Source: Leguminivora glycinivorella (Eukaryota; Arthropoda; Insecta; Lepidoptera; Tortricidae). Taken from it: 64,000 nt of DNA. The number at the start of each line of letters is the position of its first letter. The first letter of the stretch is position 1. The translations under genes and the position numbers were made by a program. Below are positions 1 to 11,635 of the stretch, one piece after another. The stretch spans positions 10,174,502-10,238,501 of the forward strand of contig NC_062979.1 of assembly GCF_023078275.1 (NCBI RefSeq). Direction: 5' to 3'. A model generated the notes under the pieces. The model searched no databases. It was not told where the DNA came from and was given only the letters and a program-made list of their open reading frames with translations.

Positions 1-295
1 ATGAAAATAACACACATATGTACATACATAGTTTACGTGAACCTAGAAGACATTCCTGCTTAGATAAAGATCTCGATAATGTTACTTGTATTCTCTCGCT
101 GAATTATTATTTTCTCTAAAATTATGTTTACCTTTATAAATGTAAGGTGTCAAAAAAATACTTTTCCACATCAAAAGGGTCAATATTTCTATTTATATTT
201 TTTCACCAAAGTATGCCTAATTATTGGTTCACCAACGATAATAAGAATAAGAATAAGAAACCAACGATGATGACATGGTTTGAATTATTTTTCAG

Positions 296-3200
296 GCGAG
301 AGAAACCAAATACTGGTGCCGGATGCCTGGAAACTTGACAGGGCTACCGATAGAAAACTGGATCAATTACAGCCAGCCCAATAACAATTACTGCCAAGTT
401 CGGGACATTCCTGCCGGTATCACGGTGCAAAGCATACTGAATGGCACCGCACCATTGCTGGACACATTCCAGAAATGCCAGGAATGGGACTTCGATCGGT
501 CCGAGGTGGGAGACACCATCATATCCGAGTGGAACTTGGTTTGCGACAGAGCAGGGCTGACCAGTTTGGCTGAAGTTGTGTTTTTAGTCGGTGTGGGTAT
601 CGGTGGAGTAGTAGGCGGCTGGATTTCTGACAGGTATGTTGAATTACCTTATTGTTATTAAATTAAGGAAACGATTCTGCGTTTTGTAAACTCACGTACT
701 CGCTCTGATTTACTTGGTACTTATAGTAAAAGATTTTTGTCTTATTCCTCTGTCCTTTTTAGGGTTCCGTAGTCAACTAGGAACCCTTATAGTTTCGCCA
801 TGTCTGTCTGTCCGTCCGTCCGTCCGTCCGTCCGTCCGTCCGTCCGTCCGTCCGTCCGTCCGTCCGTCCGTCCGTCCGTCCGTCCGCGGATAATCTCAGT
901 AACCGTAAGCACTAGAAAGCTGAAATTTGGTACCAATATGTATATCAATCACGCCAACAAAGTGCAAAAATTGGAAAAAAATGTTTTATTAGGACGCTAC
1001 ATGTAAAGTGGGGGCTGATATTTTTTTTCATTCCAACCCCAATGTGTGATATATTGTTGGATAGGTATTTAAAAATGAATAAGGATTTACTAAGATCGTT
1101 TTTTGATAATATTAATATTTTCGGAAATAATCGCTCCTAAAGGAAAAAAAAGTGCGTCCCCCTCTAACTTTTGAACCATATGTTTAAAAAATATGAAAAA
1201 AACCATAAAAGTAGAACTTATAAAGACTTTCTAGGAAAATTGTTTTGAACTTGATGGTTCAGTAGTTTTTGAGAAAAATACGAAAAACTACGGAACCCTA
1301 CACTGAGCGTGGCCCGACACGCTCTTGGCCGGTTTTTATTTTTGAAATTTAACCAATAAGGACATACTCTTGTGAAAATAGATTTATTTTTAAACATAAC
1401 TATGGTTTTGGCCCATATTTTTGTGAACTCATTCATAAAATAAATTCATTTTAACTTTTTGGTCCAGAGGAATAAGAAATTTAGGCCCAGAGGAATAAGG
1501 TAAGTCAGGATAGGTTAACAAAAATGTTAAAAAACCGTATATTTATAGATTATATATTGTACTTTTGTTCACAAAACTATCAAAAAAGTTTCTAGAATAC
1601 TTTTATATTTATTTTTATTAATAACATTCAGACTGTAAATGCACTAGGAGCTAAAAAGATCAAATTTTTTTATTATTAATATTTTAAAAAAATCTAAGTT
1701 TTTTTATTATGGTACTTTAAAATATAGGAAATCACTTGATAACTACTCTTCTTTTTGAAAGTCAGTTAAGAAAAACAAGAAAAATTTAGAAAATTCTTAT
1801 TCCATTGTCCAAAATCCATAGGAATAAGGGACAGAGGAATAAGAAATTATCGAAAAAAAACCAATGATTCATAATGTATATATACAACGCGGCTGTCGTT
1901 AATAATATGAATAGATAGTACGTAAAGCAATTAATTAAGCAAAAAAGTACATTTTTAAAAGTTACACAAATCCCAAAAAATCGAACAGAGTCATAAGAAT
2001 GATACCTGAACCACGGACAGAGGAATAAGATATTTACCTTCGTAATTCCGGAGCCACGTGCAACAGCCGACACTTCCACCTCGTACCACGTTCCGAGCGC
2101 GACTGATTATTCCCCGCGGGGGAGAAGTTTGTCTACAATCTTCAATACGTTTACGATACAGGCGAATAAAACCCGCACCAGAGAAATAAGAATTTTGTCG
2201 CGGACATCTCTTATTTCCTAAATTTTAAATACAAAATTATAGATAAAAAAATACTTGTTGAATTTTAGTAATGTAGTAACTAATAATGTATCCATGTACT
2301 CAATCAAAATATTCGTTAAGTTGACTGAATTGAAGTTATCATCACATGTTTAGAGAAAAATGGAGAACGGACACGACAGTGTAGTAAGAATAACGGATAT
2401 ATTTTTTTAATATAAAAAATTACAATGACCTTATACTAAAGCTAATCGATGTCCCAGTCGACTAAAGATATAAAGTATCTGAAAAAAAAAAACAGGATTT
2501 TAAACTAAAGTTTTCAGTGAAATAAGCCTCCGGACATTGAAAATTAGGGTCTCGGAGAATCACCCTTAAGCGTGCAGTTGTAGGTATTTAGTTGAAACCG
2601 AAATTGATGATAGACTGACTTCTTCGAAAATAGTAGCTTATTGACTTATCACATCATTGGTGATATTTTGCATAGAACAGGATAATCCGTTGGCGCCGAT
2701 CTATTTGGGCAATGACTGATCCTCCATAAAAGGTTTCCAAACATGATACAATTCACTGTTCAAACTTTTCAATTATCATATTTCCATTCCAGGTTCGGTC
2801 GCAAGCGTATCCTGATGGGCATGATGATAGCGCAAAGCATTCTCGCTATCCTGTCGCTCCTCGTCCGGTCTTACCTCCAATACGTGATCGTGCGGCTCGT
2901 TATGGGTCTGGTGTCAGTGTCTGTGGTGTACGCCGCCTTCGTGTTATCTGTGGAGCTGGTGGGGGGGAAGTGGGTGACCATCGCGGGCGTGTGCAACTTC
3001 TTCCCGCTGCCGCTGGCGTACATTATCGTGACGCTGCTCTCCTATGTGCTGCCCAACTGGAGGACTTTGCAGCTCTCGCTGTCGCTGCCGGGATGCTTGT
3101 TGATGATTTTGTGGTGAGTGGGCGAATCTGTTTACTATATTGTAATCTAAGTTCCTTCACAAACCATCCGTTCGTTTTATTATTTAGTAGTTAAATTACA

Positions 3201-6200
3201 ATAAATATTTTGCCGATGCGCGATGTTCAGATATTAAAGAACTTAATTTTTACAAACGTAACCTAAAACGATAGTCATATTTTAATTTTAAATGTAAGCA
3301 TGCATCATTTTAAAATGTTAACTGCTGATCAATTAATGATCTATGTACAAGAGGCACTTACAAGATGTTAGGCACATCTGTTTTTGGTCCAATATGTACC
3401 ATCAAACTATGTCAACTTTTTAATTGACATTATTAAATAGCTATTGTAGTTGTGTCGCTTAACTTCAAAACTGGGTAAATCCATTCTGCTATAAAGTTGA
3501 TTATCTTTCAGATCATAATTATATTTTTTATTATATTCAACCTTAAAGTAGAATGGATTTACCCCGGTTTGAAGTTAACCGACACAGTTATTCATTTATT
3601 ACTTAGTTGCCATATGTTGCGCAATAAAATGTAAAGTAAGTTAATTAACTTTATGAATAAATTTATTGCAGGTTTGTCTTGCCTGAATCACCAAGATGGT
3701 TATTAAGTATGGGCCGTACTCAGGAAGCCAAAGCAATTTTACAAAAAGCAGCAAAATTCAACAAAAGCGAACTACCAGCCGATCTAGACAAACTGTTGAT
3801 TATACATAGAGCAGAGAACCCCGAGGAAGAGCCAAGCGTGCTTATGCTGTTTTCAGGGTACCTACTGAAAAGAACGATATGCCTGTTTCTATCGTGGTTC
3901 TCGATGACTATCGCGTATTACGGCCTGTTGCTGAACATTGGCAATTTCCAGTTGGGCGATCTTCATATGACGTCTATCATACTGGCTGTGGTTGAAATCC
4001 CTGCTATAGCTATGAGTATACCTATTCTGTTAAAAGCAGGAAGACGAGCTCCGATATTCATTACCATGCTGGTGTGTGGCCTGGCGTGTGTCGCCAGCGA
4101 GTTATGCTCGATGTCAGCATCGGAGGAGAAATGGGTGGTGATACTTTGCCTCATGATAGGGAAGTTTGCGATTGGCGCGACCAACATGATGCTGCCGATT
4201 TTCACCGCCGAGTTGTATCCTACTGTGATAAGAAACTTGGGGGTAGGAGCTAGCCAGATTGCTGCGGGCATAGCTCTTATCTGCATACCATATTTATGGA
4301 AACTGGTAAGAATAAGTAATATTTATAATTTGTATGTGATGATATATTTTGTCAACACAAATATACCTACAATACACTTGTATTATTAGTTCACGAATCC
4401 CTGAATTTCGGACCAACTTTCTTCGTTTCTTATCATACCACTTGTCTTCTTCACCCTATTGCAGTAGCGTTCATCGATCTAAACTACCTAGATGCACCAT
4501 CACGGCTTAGAATGTGTCCGCAGCAAATTGTGCTTGAAAATGTTCTAAGCACAATTGGGCGGTCAGTAGCGCTTCATCCGCCGTGTCGGCAACATGCCGA
4601 AGTGCTCCGTAAAAAAGTGCAAAAATAACACCTTATATACGTTAAAAAAGGATGACGTATCGTATTTCAGGTAAGTAATTGTTAATAATTTTATAATATT
4701 ATGCATTTATGGCCAAAATGGTTTCCTAACTTACTAAAAACATTTATTTTCTAGAATAATTGAAGTAAATTCCTTGATTTGGTCTTACGCAGTTTGTCTC
4801 TTTCTCTTGCGCTATACTAGTAATGAGCGGACGGCGACAAAAGATGGTTGAAGTGGAACATAGTTAAAAATGGAATGATGGAGTCGCTAATTTATATTTT
4901 TTGTAAAAGAAGCCTATTTCATATTAATAATGTATGTATTTATTTATTATTATGGACCAATAAGTCTGAAATAAATGATTTCAATTCAATAACATTAATA
5001 CATATCTTATAAATTACTTTAATTATAAAAAGAAACAACCCGGGAATAGCAAATTCGTTTTTAAGTAATAAAAAAGGTTTTTATTCCAGATTCTCAAAAC
5101 AAGACGTTGAAAGGGAAAAATGGCGCAAGATTATAGCTGAGGAGCGGAGAGAAGATTTACCCACACAAATCTTTGAAAGAAATTACGTAGAATAATAAAT
5201 TAATGTCATCATTCAATTCTTCTCTTAATTCATATTCTCCAAGTGCACCATCCCTCACACACACCACATACAATCCCTCAACTGTTTACCTTCACATAAT
5301 CGCTACACATACACTCACTACACGCACACACACACACACACACACACGTATGTTATATATATACATACATACACACACATATATATATATATATATAAGT
5401 TTGTCAAAAATGCCCTTTTTCTAGCACCCTGTATGTTTTTTCCAAAATCTGTAAATGCCATTTTTCATAAATTTGAAATTGATGGATGGTTCCCTTAGAC
5501 TATTTTCATGTAGGACTACGGGATCTCATATCGGCCTTACTGACCCGCTATCAAAATACACCCTGTATAAGTCCTCATAGTAAAAATTAAAAAAAATTGA
5601 ATGCACTTTTACTAAGTTTAGAAAATAAAATGAAGTCTTCTTTCAGCAAAATATGCTATCTACGATATTTAAGGTACTTTCCCTCCATGTGGCATCGCCG
5701 TGGGACACCCTGTATATACCTCAGTTGACTCTATTTAATAATGCAAACATTGCAAAACGTGGAGATATTGATCAGTTGCAATTTTCCCCCAGTCCAAATT
5801 GTCCCGCCGTACCTTATATATTTTTTTGTTTGAGATAATATCAATAAAAATATCATACAGTAAAAACTCATTTTTTTTCGCTTAAAATACGCAAAATCTC
5901 GAAAAATGTTATACCAAACGTTTTGTTCCTTAAGAAATTTTCTATCTAATAGGATTTTTTAAAACAGTTTTTCGCAAAAATACCGCAAATTTCCTCATTC
6001 TCGCCTTTCATCTCATAGCGCGACTCCCATGATGCCTCTGTCCATCCTCGTTCCCAATGTAAAAATGGCGTTTAGATTGTTGCAGCGCGAACGAAATTAA
6101 ACTTATGTTGGTTGCAATAAGACGTAGATTTGTTTAAAAATATGCACACCTGCGATCTGCGGTAATAAAATTTTATGGCTTTCGCGATGATCACATTCAT

Positions 6201-7961
6201 TAATGTCATAACCGCCAATTGCTTGCATTTGAAATTGAACTTTAAGTACTAAGAAATAACGTTGTTTTTGTAAAAAAATGAAAGTAGTTTTTACTACATT
6301 GCGAAGTTTTCGTTTGTCAACTAGACGCACACATTTGCAACTTAGCGATCGGACACTTTTGAGTGTCGAATTTGTAGGCGATAGTGTATCTAGGAAAGTT
6401 TAAATCGATGGTAGCGTTCAATAAACTTATTTACAGTTGCAAAGTAAAACGCATGCAAATTTATATAAATATGTAGTAGTTAGTGTAGTATTTACACACT
6501 GTCTAATTCACAAATTGTATGTAAATGGCTATTTATTATTGGGTTTTGGGTTAGCTGAAAATGAACGAAGTACAGTCATCCATAAAAGTGGTTTTACCAC
6601 TTTTCGATCTTATTTGATTAAAAATAGAGCCGAAAAGTGGTATACCATTTTTTGGCTGACCGTACAGATATTATAATATAGTGGGTATTATGTAACATTT
6701 GTAACGTTTTTGTTTATACTTAGATTATACATATATTTATTGTATGGGATTGTTGATTGTTTTCTGGGGTTGTAGATTTTTCAGTCGAAAAGTTTTTTAG
6801 TCCCAGTCCCAGACAATTAAACTTTTGATCCTAGATAGGAATGGGTGGGGAGTACTTACCATCTAAAACCGTTTTCGCGTAACAACCCGGGATCTGGTAA
6901 ATGTTCTATCTAACCCAATCATAAACTAGATATACCCAATATGAAACGAGTTGTTTACAAATTGTTTTTCAAATGTAATTTCAGAAAGCGCTGAACGAGC
7001 ATCTGCCGATGGTGACGATCGCAGCGCTGAGCGCGTTCGGCGGCGCCATCGTGCTGCTGCTGCCAGACACCTCCAGCACAGACGAAAAGAGACCTAAGGA
7101 CAAAAAGTAACATATTCAACAAGCTACGAATTTACAGACTGGCAAAACAGAGCAGAAAATAATAGGGGCGCCACCGTCTATGTAAACCGTTTACATGTGG
7201 CAACTGGCAACTTGAGTCACTTTTGTATAAGAATAAGAACAGTAAAATTGACTTTCCCATCCCATACTTTTACCAACGTATAACAATTCTCGGTTTTTCG
7301 CTTTTGCAAACTTGAAAAATAAAAAAAAAATAACTATATCACCTAGAGACATGATTTTTTCACCAAAAGATAGCTTATGTTCCGTAATATTAGGAACTAG
7401 TCGTAACTCCATATCAACAAAGTGGGACGTTTTCCCGTGCACAAGCACAAATGTTTGCCATTTCTACTCTATTTTGCCAATACCAAGCAACTTAACTTGA
7501 CAACGACTGTGAGAGGCCCACCGGTCCAAAATTATTTTACACGTCGAACTTCTATGAAATTATGGCCTTTACATTGTCAACTTAGTTTGAAATGACTTTA
7601 AGAAGTTTAAGAACCCAAAACTTACATTTGACAGCACCCGTGGCCTTACCGTTTTTAAATCTGCAGTATCTGCACCAGAGATCCTACTACGAAGACCGAT
7701 GTTCATAACAAGACACAGAACAACATTTCCTTAGGTATCTCTCATTAAAATAAGTATAGGTAAAGTAAATATACTCTAACAAACATAGTCACATATATAT
7801 TACTATTATCTACATAATATGTTACTCACGCCATCTACACTTTATCTTACGAAGTGTGGAAACTATTATGTATGTTTTGTTCGTTTGTTCACAGAGCTTC
7901 GTTCGACAACGCTTCGCCGTGCAACGGTACTTTCACAGCCACGGACGATAGAGGGCATTAG
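296..7961 (+). CDS. SLC22-type organic cation transporter, 5' end outside window
   Basis: Multi-pass plasma-membrane transporter of the SLC22 branch of the major facilitator superfamily; substrate unknown. Exons read from splice signals and frame: 296-633, 2793-3113, 3672-4305, then 6985-7106 joined to 7895-7961. This gives 493 visible residues. The first visible exon encodes the large extracellular loop after TM1, with cysteines and the family pattern EWNLVC. The 633/2793 junction rebuilds SDRFGRKR, the MFS loop 2-3 signature, and the 3113/3672 junction rebuilds LPESPRW, an SLC22 hallmark. If the fourth exon does not splice at 7107, it stops at TAA 7108-7110 and the protein is 472 residues. 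TM1 and the start codon must lie left of base 1. Two paralogues lie on the other strand at 48 and 55 kb. Family assignment is strong; the last exon is inferred. Confidence 0.88.
761..1337 (+). repeat. Dispersed lepidopteran repeat with CCGT microsatellite, copy 1
   Basis: Starts AGGGTTCCGTAG and ends CTCTTGGCCGG followed by Ts. A second copy in opposite orientation lies at 32247-32834, matching over nearly its full length apart from small indels and microsatellite length. It has no coding capacity, and the open frame through the microsatellite is low complexity. It sits in the first visible intron of the transporter. I recognise it as a repeat common near lepidopteran microsatellites, but I cannot assign its class with certainty. 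Confidence 0.8.
809..886 (+). repeat. (CCGT)n microsatellite
   Basis: About 19 uninterrupted CCGT units preceded by two TGTC units, inside the dispersed repeat. The second copy of that repeat has a shorter array on the opposite strand (32727-32789) containing a CCAT variant. Confidence 0.95.
3451..3587. mobile_element. MITE with ~40 bp terminal inverted repeats
   Basis: Left end TGTGTCGCTTAACTTCAAAA and right end, read inverted, TGTGTCGGTTAACTTCAAAC. The arms continue to GGTAAATCCATTCT with a few mismatches. The whole unit is about 137 bp and non-coding. It lies in the intron just before the third visible transporter exon. Confidence 0.7.
4594..5195 (+). CDS. Small THAP-like zinc finger protein or THAP pseudogene, two exons
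   Basis: THAP domains are C2CH zinc-binding DNA-binding modules found in transposase-derived and host regulatory proteins. Exon 1, 4594-4670, starts ATGCCGAAGTGC and encodes MPKCSVKKC, the usual THAP opening with the first two zinc cysteines (C-x4-C). It ends at a consensus GTAAGT donor. Exon 2, 5090-5195, follows a TTATTCCAG acceptor and restores YFRFS, then a W near residue 40, matching the FxRFP and W landmarks. The product is 60 residues, shorter than the roughly 80-90 of a full THAP domain, and the distal C-x2-H zinc ligands are missing before the TAA. It sits on the same strand inside a transporter intron. It may be a truncated relic, a domesticated fragment, or a gene whose later exons I cannot see. 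Confidence 0.5.
5325..5396. repeat. Compound CA / TA microsatellite
   Basis: A run of CA dinucleotides is followed by ATACATACAT, a further short CA run, then TA repeats. It lies in the third visible intron of the transporter. The short open frame across it is low complexity. Confidence 0.9.
6571..6664. mobile_element. Short MITE with mariner-like ends
   Basis: Left end TACAGTCATCCATAAAAGTG and inverted right end TACGGTCAGCCAAAAAATGG form diverged inverted repeats of about 34 bp. The unit is flush with TA, as expected for Tc1/mariner-type insertion. It is 94 bp and non-coding. Confidence 0.5.
7895..7961 (+). CDS. Probable in-frame last exon of the first transporter
   Basis: A pyrimidine-rich acceptor ending in TTCACAG precedes a 67 bp GC-rich stretch inside AT-rich DNA. 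Joined to a donor at 7107 (GTAACA, overlapping the TAA of the upstream exon), it stays in frame for 21 codons and ends in TAG at 7959-7961, giving the tail ASFDNASPCNGTFTATDDRGH. The donor is weak (A-rich exon end, GTAACA), so readthrough to the stop at 7108 is the alternative. This is inference from sequence only. Confidence 0.5.
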
Positions 7962-9056
7962 TTACCCTCCACCAGTGATTTGTTAACTATAGTGTTAAAT
8001 ATATGTTTTGTTTTAAAAACAAAATTTATAACAGTGAAAAAACTAAAGTGAATAGTGAGAGTAAAATCGAATTTAGTACAAGTTAAGAAAAAAAGAGTTG
8101 AATGTTTCTAAATAATGTGAACGAAAATATCGTAAATGTATAAAATACTAAATAGCGTTATTTAAGTTATCTAGATGCTATAATTGTCAATAAGGTTACA
8201 TTCGTTTAGATTTTACATTAAATATGTCACTGAAGATAGTTTACCTACCTATAGCTGTTAACTTGTTGCCATCACGGACAATTTTTGCCATTAGTTAATG
8301 TTACCGTTAATTGGAATTACCTGTAGGTTACCACATACCCGATGTGGTACGGTTAAAATGTTACGTGAGTGAAAAGACTCGTACCTATTGATAGTTACTT
8401 CTTCATATGTATATTATTTAAGCGATCAAAATGGCGGCGGTTAACACACACAAATATAATTTTTTCACCTCACTAGCTCGGAAAGGACTTTTTTATTCTT
8501 TAAAAACAGATAGCAAAATCGCATTTTATCCACAAGAGTGCAAAGAATATTTGAAATCCGAACGTGTCATTAGTTACTTTTTTAAATATAATTTCTTGTA
8601 AAGGCATGTCCCAGACAAGACAATTTTCTCCCTGTGCTTAAATTGTCTTAACAAATCGTGTGATTTGAACGTAAAAATAATTTCATATCGAATTGTGTCC
8701 GACTAAAAACATTAAATTTATACAATTTTATAACATGATTTTACCATAAAACACTTGAAATCGTACAAGAAATTGTATTTTTGACTTTTCCACTGTACTT
8801 ATTCAGAACGCACCTTAAGTAACATTGCAATCTCAAAACGCGTGAAACGGAACGCACCGAAATTGATTTTTCTTCTTTTGTGGTGTCGGTGGGTGCATCG
8901 TGGAAATTGTAATAAACGCAAATTGACTAATTTCTGTGCAATTATGTTCCAGTTGTTTTTATTGCGTGTTTCCTCGCTTTAGTGAGGTGAAAAGTTATGT
9001 GTTACACACGGGATGCAAAGTTATTTTACCTCGTGTGTATTGCAACACTCTCTACG

Positions 9057-9190
9057 CTCAGGATTCTATTTTTGAACTACTCGCTTCGCTCAGGATTCTA
9101 TTTTCGAACCACTCGCTTCGCTCGTAGTTCAACCATAGAATCCATTCGCTAGCTCGTAGTTCAACCCTAGAATCCATTCGCTAGTTCGTG
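9057..9190 (+). repeat. Short imperfect direct repeats
   Basis: CTCAGGATTCTATTTT-GAAC-ACTCGCTTCG occurs twice in tandem. It is followed by two copies of a related unit reading CTCGTAGTTCAACC-TAGAATCCATTCGCTAG, which contains the inverse complement of parts of the first. The cluster is non-coding and probably part of an old lepidopteran repeat spanning about 8900-9240. Confidence 0.65.
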
Positions 9191-11513
9191 TTGCAATTCC
9201 ACACTCGGTTAAAATACAACTTTGCTCCCTTGTATAACAAATAACTATTATAGTGTCCGTCCACAATCAGTACCCTTACAACGAGTCACTGAGACGTTCA
9301 ACAGTGAAATATTCGCTAACGAAGTTTTTTTTATTTATTAGTTCGCCCTTTTTAAACGAAATCTAAAATATTCCAAACTGCTTTTTTACTTCTGTGATGA
9401 AACAGATAGAATAATTATTTTAAGACATTAATATCTAAGTTTTTTGTATTGTATAAATGTAAGTCCTGGCGCCTACTATCGGCATGGCAAAGCATCCTTC
9501 GACATGCCGAGGTGTACTTGGGAGTATTGAAACGTCCCAACGCCCAATGGCCTACCTACTGAGAATATTCTAGATGCTCTGGAAATTTGGCATGACCTGA
9601 TAATGCCTGGGGGATGCCTTGCCCCGTATTCCCAAGTGCACCGAAGCATGCCTTAGGATGCCTGCGCAATACATTCTGACATTGCTGACGGTGGGCGCCG
9701 GGCCTAAATACAAGATAAAAAGATCGTATTAACGCCGTTTAGACGAATCTATGTACCTGTTTGTGTTTGTTACCCTGTAATATAGTTAGTTATATTTATT
9801 CAGCTAGGAATTATGTTTAAATAAGTAGTTTAAGACCTCGTCTAAATCTTATTGCAATATTTAAGTAATGAAACTTAGTTAATGACTTATGTATAGGTAC
9901 CTAAAGGCGCATTATTTATTAGTACTAAGATAATGAATAAACATATAACTATAATGTTTCTGATTGCCTACTATGTAAGCATAATCCATAGCATAGTGTT
10001 TTAAACTACTTCACATGTAGGTAGGTATTATGTTATCGTCACTGAGTGCTTTGGAAAAAATCTTATTTTGCCAACCAAAAGTGAATTTATGTGGTTTGAG
10101 TAGCAGCACGAGATTTTATTCAAAGTAGTTAAGTAATGTAATGTAATTTATATTGAAAACGATAATAAATATTAAGTCCTACAGTTAAGTCAATTGAAAA
10201 TAAATGATCAAATAATACTTATATGTATATAACTACTTATAAAACTCTATGATCAATTTTGCAATAGCCATAATAATTATGTTGATATCCTATATTTCTC
10301 CGATAACCCATTATTGCCCCTTATAATTCATAAAACTAGTCTTATGTGACAAGAAGGTTAATTTATAAAATAATTGAGAGAAAAACATATTTATGTTATG
10401 ACAAAAACTGGCAAGGCTTCATGTTTGTCGGGAAATGTAGATTTCGCATATCATGTACCTAAAATAAGAACTGCAGGTATGCCATTAGCGAGTTACCGAA
10501 CAATATATATCATATTTAGGTAAGACTGACTAAATCCTGTGAGTAGCAGTAACTTTTACATCATCGGTCCCAGCGTACGTGTACAAGTACACATGATATT
10601 CGAGTTTTGAACTCTTATAGTTAGAAATAAAAAAAAGTTCAAAATTCAAAATCTGACTACCTAATTGGCCTGGGCTGGGCCTTACGAAGTTGTGCCCAAA
10701 ACTATATAAGAAATTCTGAGCTGTGCTCCTGACTACACTTACACTACATATCAATCAATGTTCATAGTTTCATAGCCCCTCTAGCATGTTAGTAGGTATC
10801 GCTGTCATCGCTGATAATCAATATTATACCTGGATTAATACTGACATAATATTAACAAATTTGTGGATCATACGATTTTTTCTTCTTAATTTTTTATGTG
10901 GCATCTATCTATGCGCATACTGGTCTGGACTATATATTACTGTATTGTCTTTAGTAATTTCAAAGCAATGGAGACAATCTGTTTCCTTACATTTGGTTTC
11001 TTTTTGTAACACTGCCAGGGATCAAACCTAACTAGCAGGCTATGTCAAATGAACTCTCTCATGCTGGAGAGGCGGGCTCGTGTACTTATAACAAGCGGTT
11101 CTTTGTCAGCCACGCTGATTTATTTTATGACTACCGAAGAGCGACTCATCGTTGGTGAGCGCTGTCTAGTATTGTTATTTTGTAAAATGACAATTTTTAA
11201 TAAAGCTTATGATTTTATAATTACTTGTTTTAATTCCAGAGTACCTACCACAAAAACTATTCAGGTAAGTGGAAATTCCGTCTTTATCCTCTTGTATTTA
11301 AACTACGAGTCAGAACATGAAATTTCCATTGAAGACTTTTTGTAGACCATTTGTAGTTTGAAGCATACTGTACCGGCTCAGCCACGTATGGGCCGTACTT
11401 CTGTCAATGCCAAAATCATGCCACAATAATCTAACAGATGGCGCTTAACGTCTGCTAGTAGGCCTAGGCAAGTGCGGAAAGTTGTATCAATCCTACAATA
11501 CACTAAGGGGCAA

Positions 11514-11635
11514 GGGCCACTTGCACCACCCGTTTAACTCAAGGTTGACACTTGACAGCCCACTAGGCTGTCAACTGTCAAATTCCATATAAAACGGTGG
11601 GTTAACCTAACCTTTTCGGTGGTGCAAGTGACCCC
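11514..11635. mobile_element. MITE with GGGNCACTTGCACCACC ends
   Basis: Left end GGGCCACTTGCACCACCCG and inverted right end GGGGTCACTTGCACCACCG form an inverted repeat of about 20 bp around a 122 bp non-coding unit. A nested smaller inverted repeat (TTGACAG...CTGTCAA) lies inside. The family looks familiar from lepidopteran intergenic DNA. Confidence 0.65.

Larger units (their letters stand above)
733..2220. repeat. Degenerate element with an iterated CAGAGGAATAAG motif
   Basis: The motif CAGAGGAATAAG or a close variant occurs near 1466, 1488, 1829, 2017 and 2178 on the + strand. It also occurs inverted near 735-747 (CTTATTCCTCTG) and degenerately near 2208. The terminal inverted copies suggest an old DNA transposon, into which the dispersed repeat at 761 inserted. 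No transposase is readable. Element borders are approximate. Confidence 0.4.

Noticed and set aside
800..1006. Open frame reading SVRPSVRPS repeats
   Set aside because: Translation of a CCGT microsatellite inside a dispersed repeat; the same happens on the - strand at 32641-32841.
5425..5720. Three CACCCTGTAT words suggesting element ends
   Set aside because: The word is common at transposon ends in insects, but I could not pair any two into a consistent inverted repeat.
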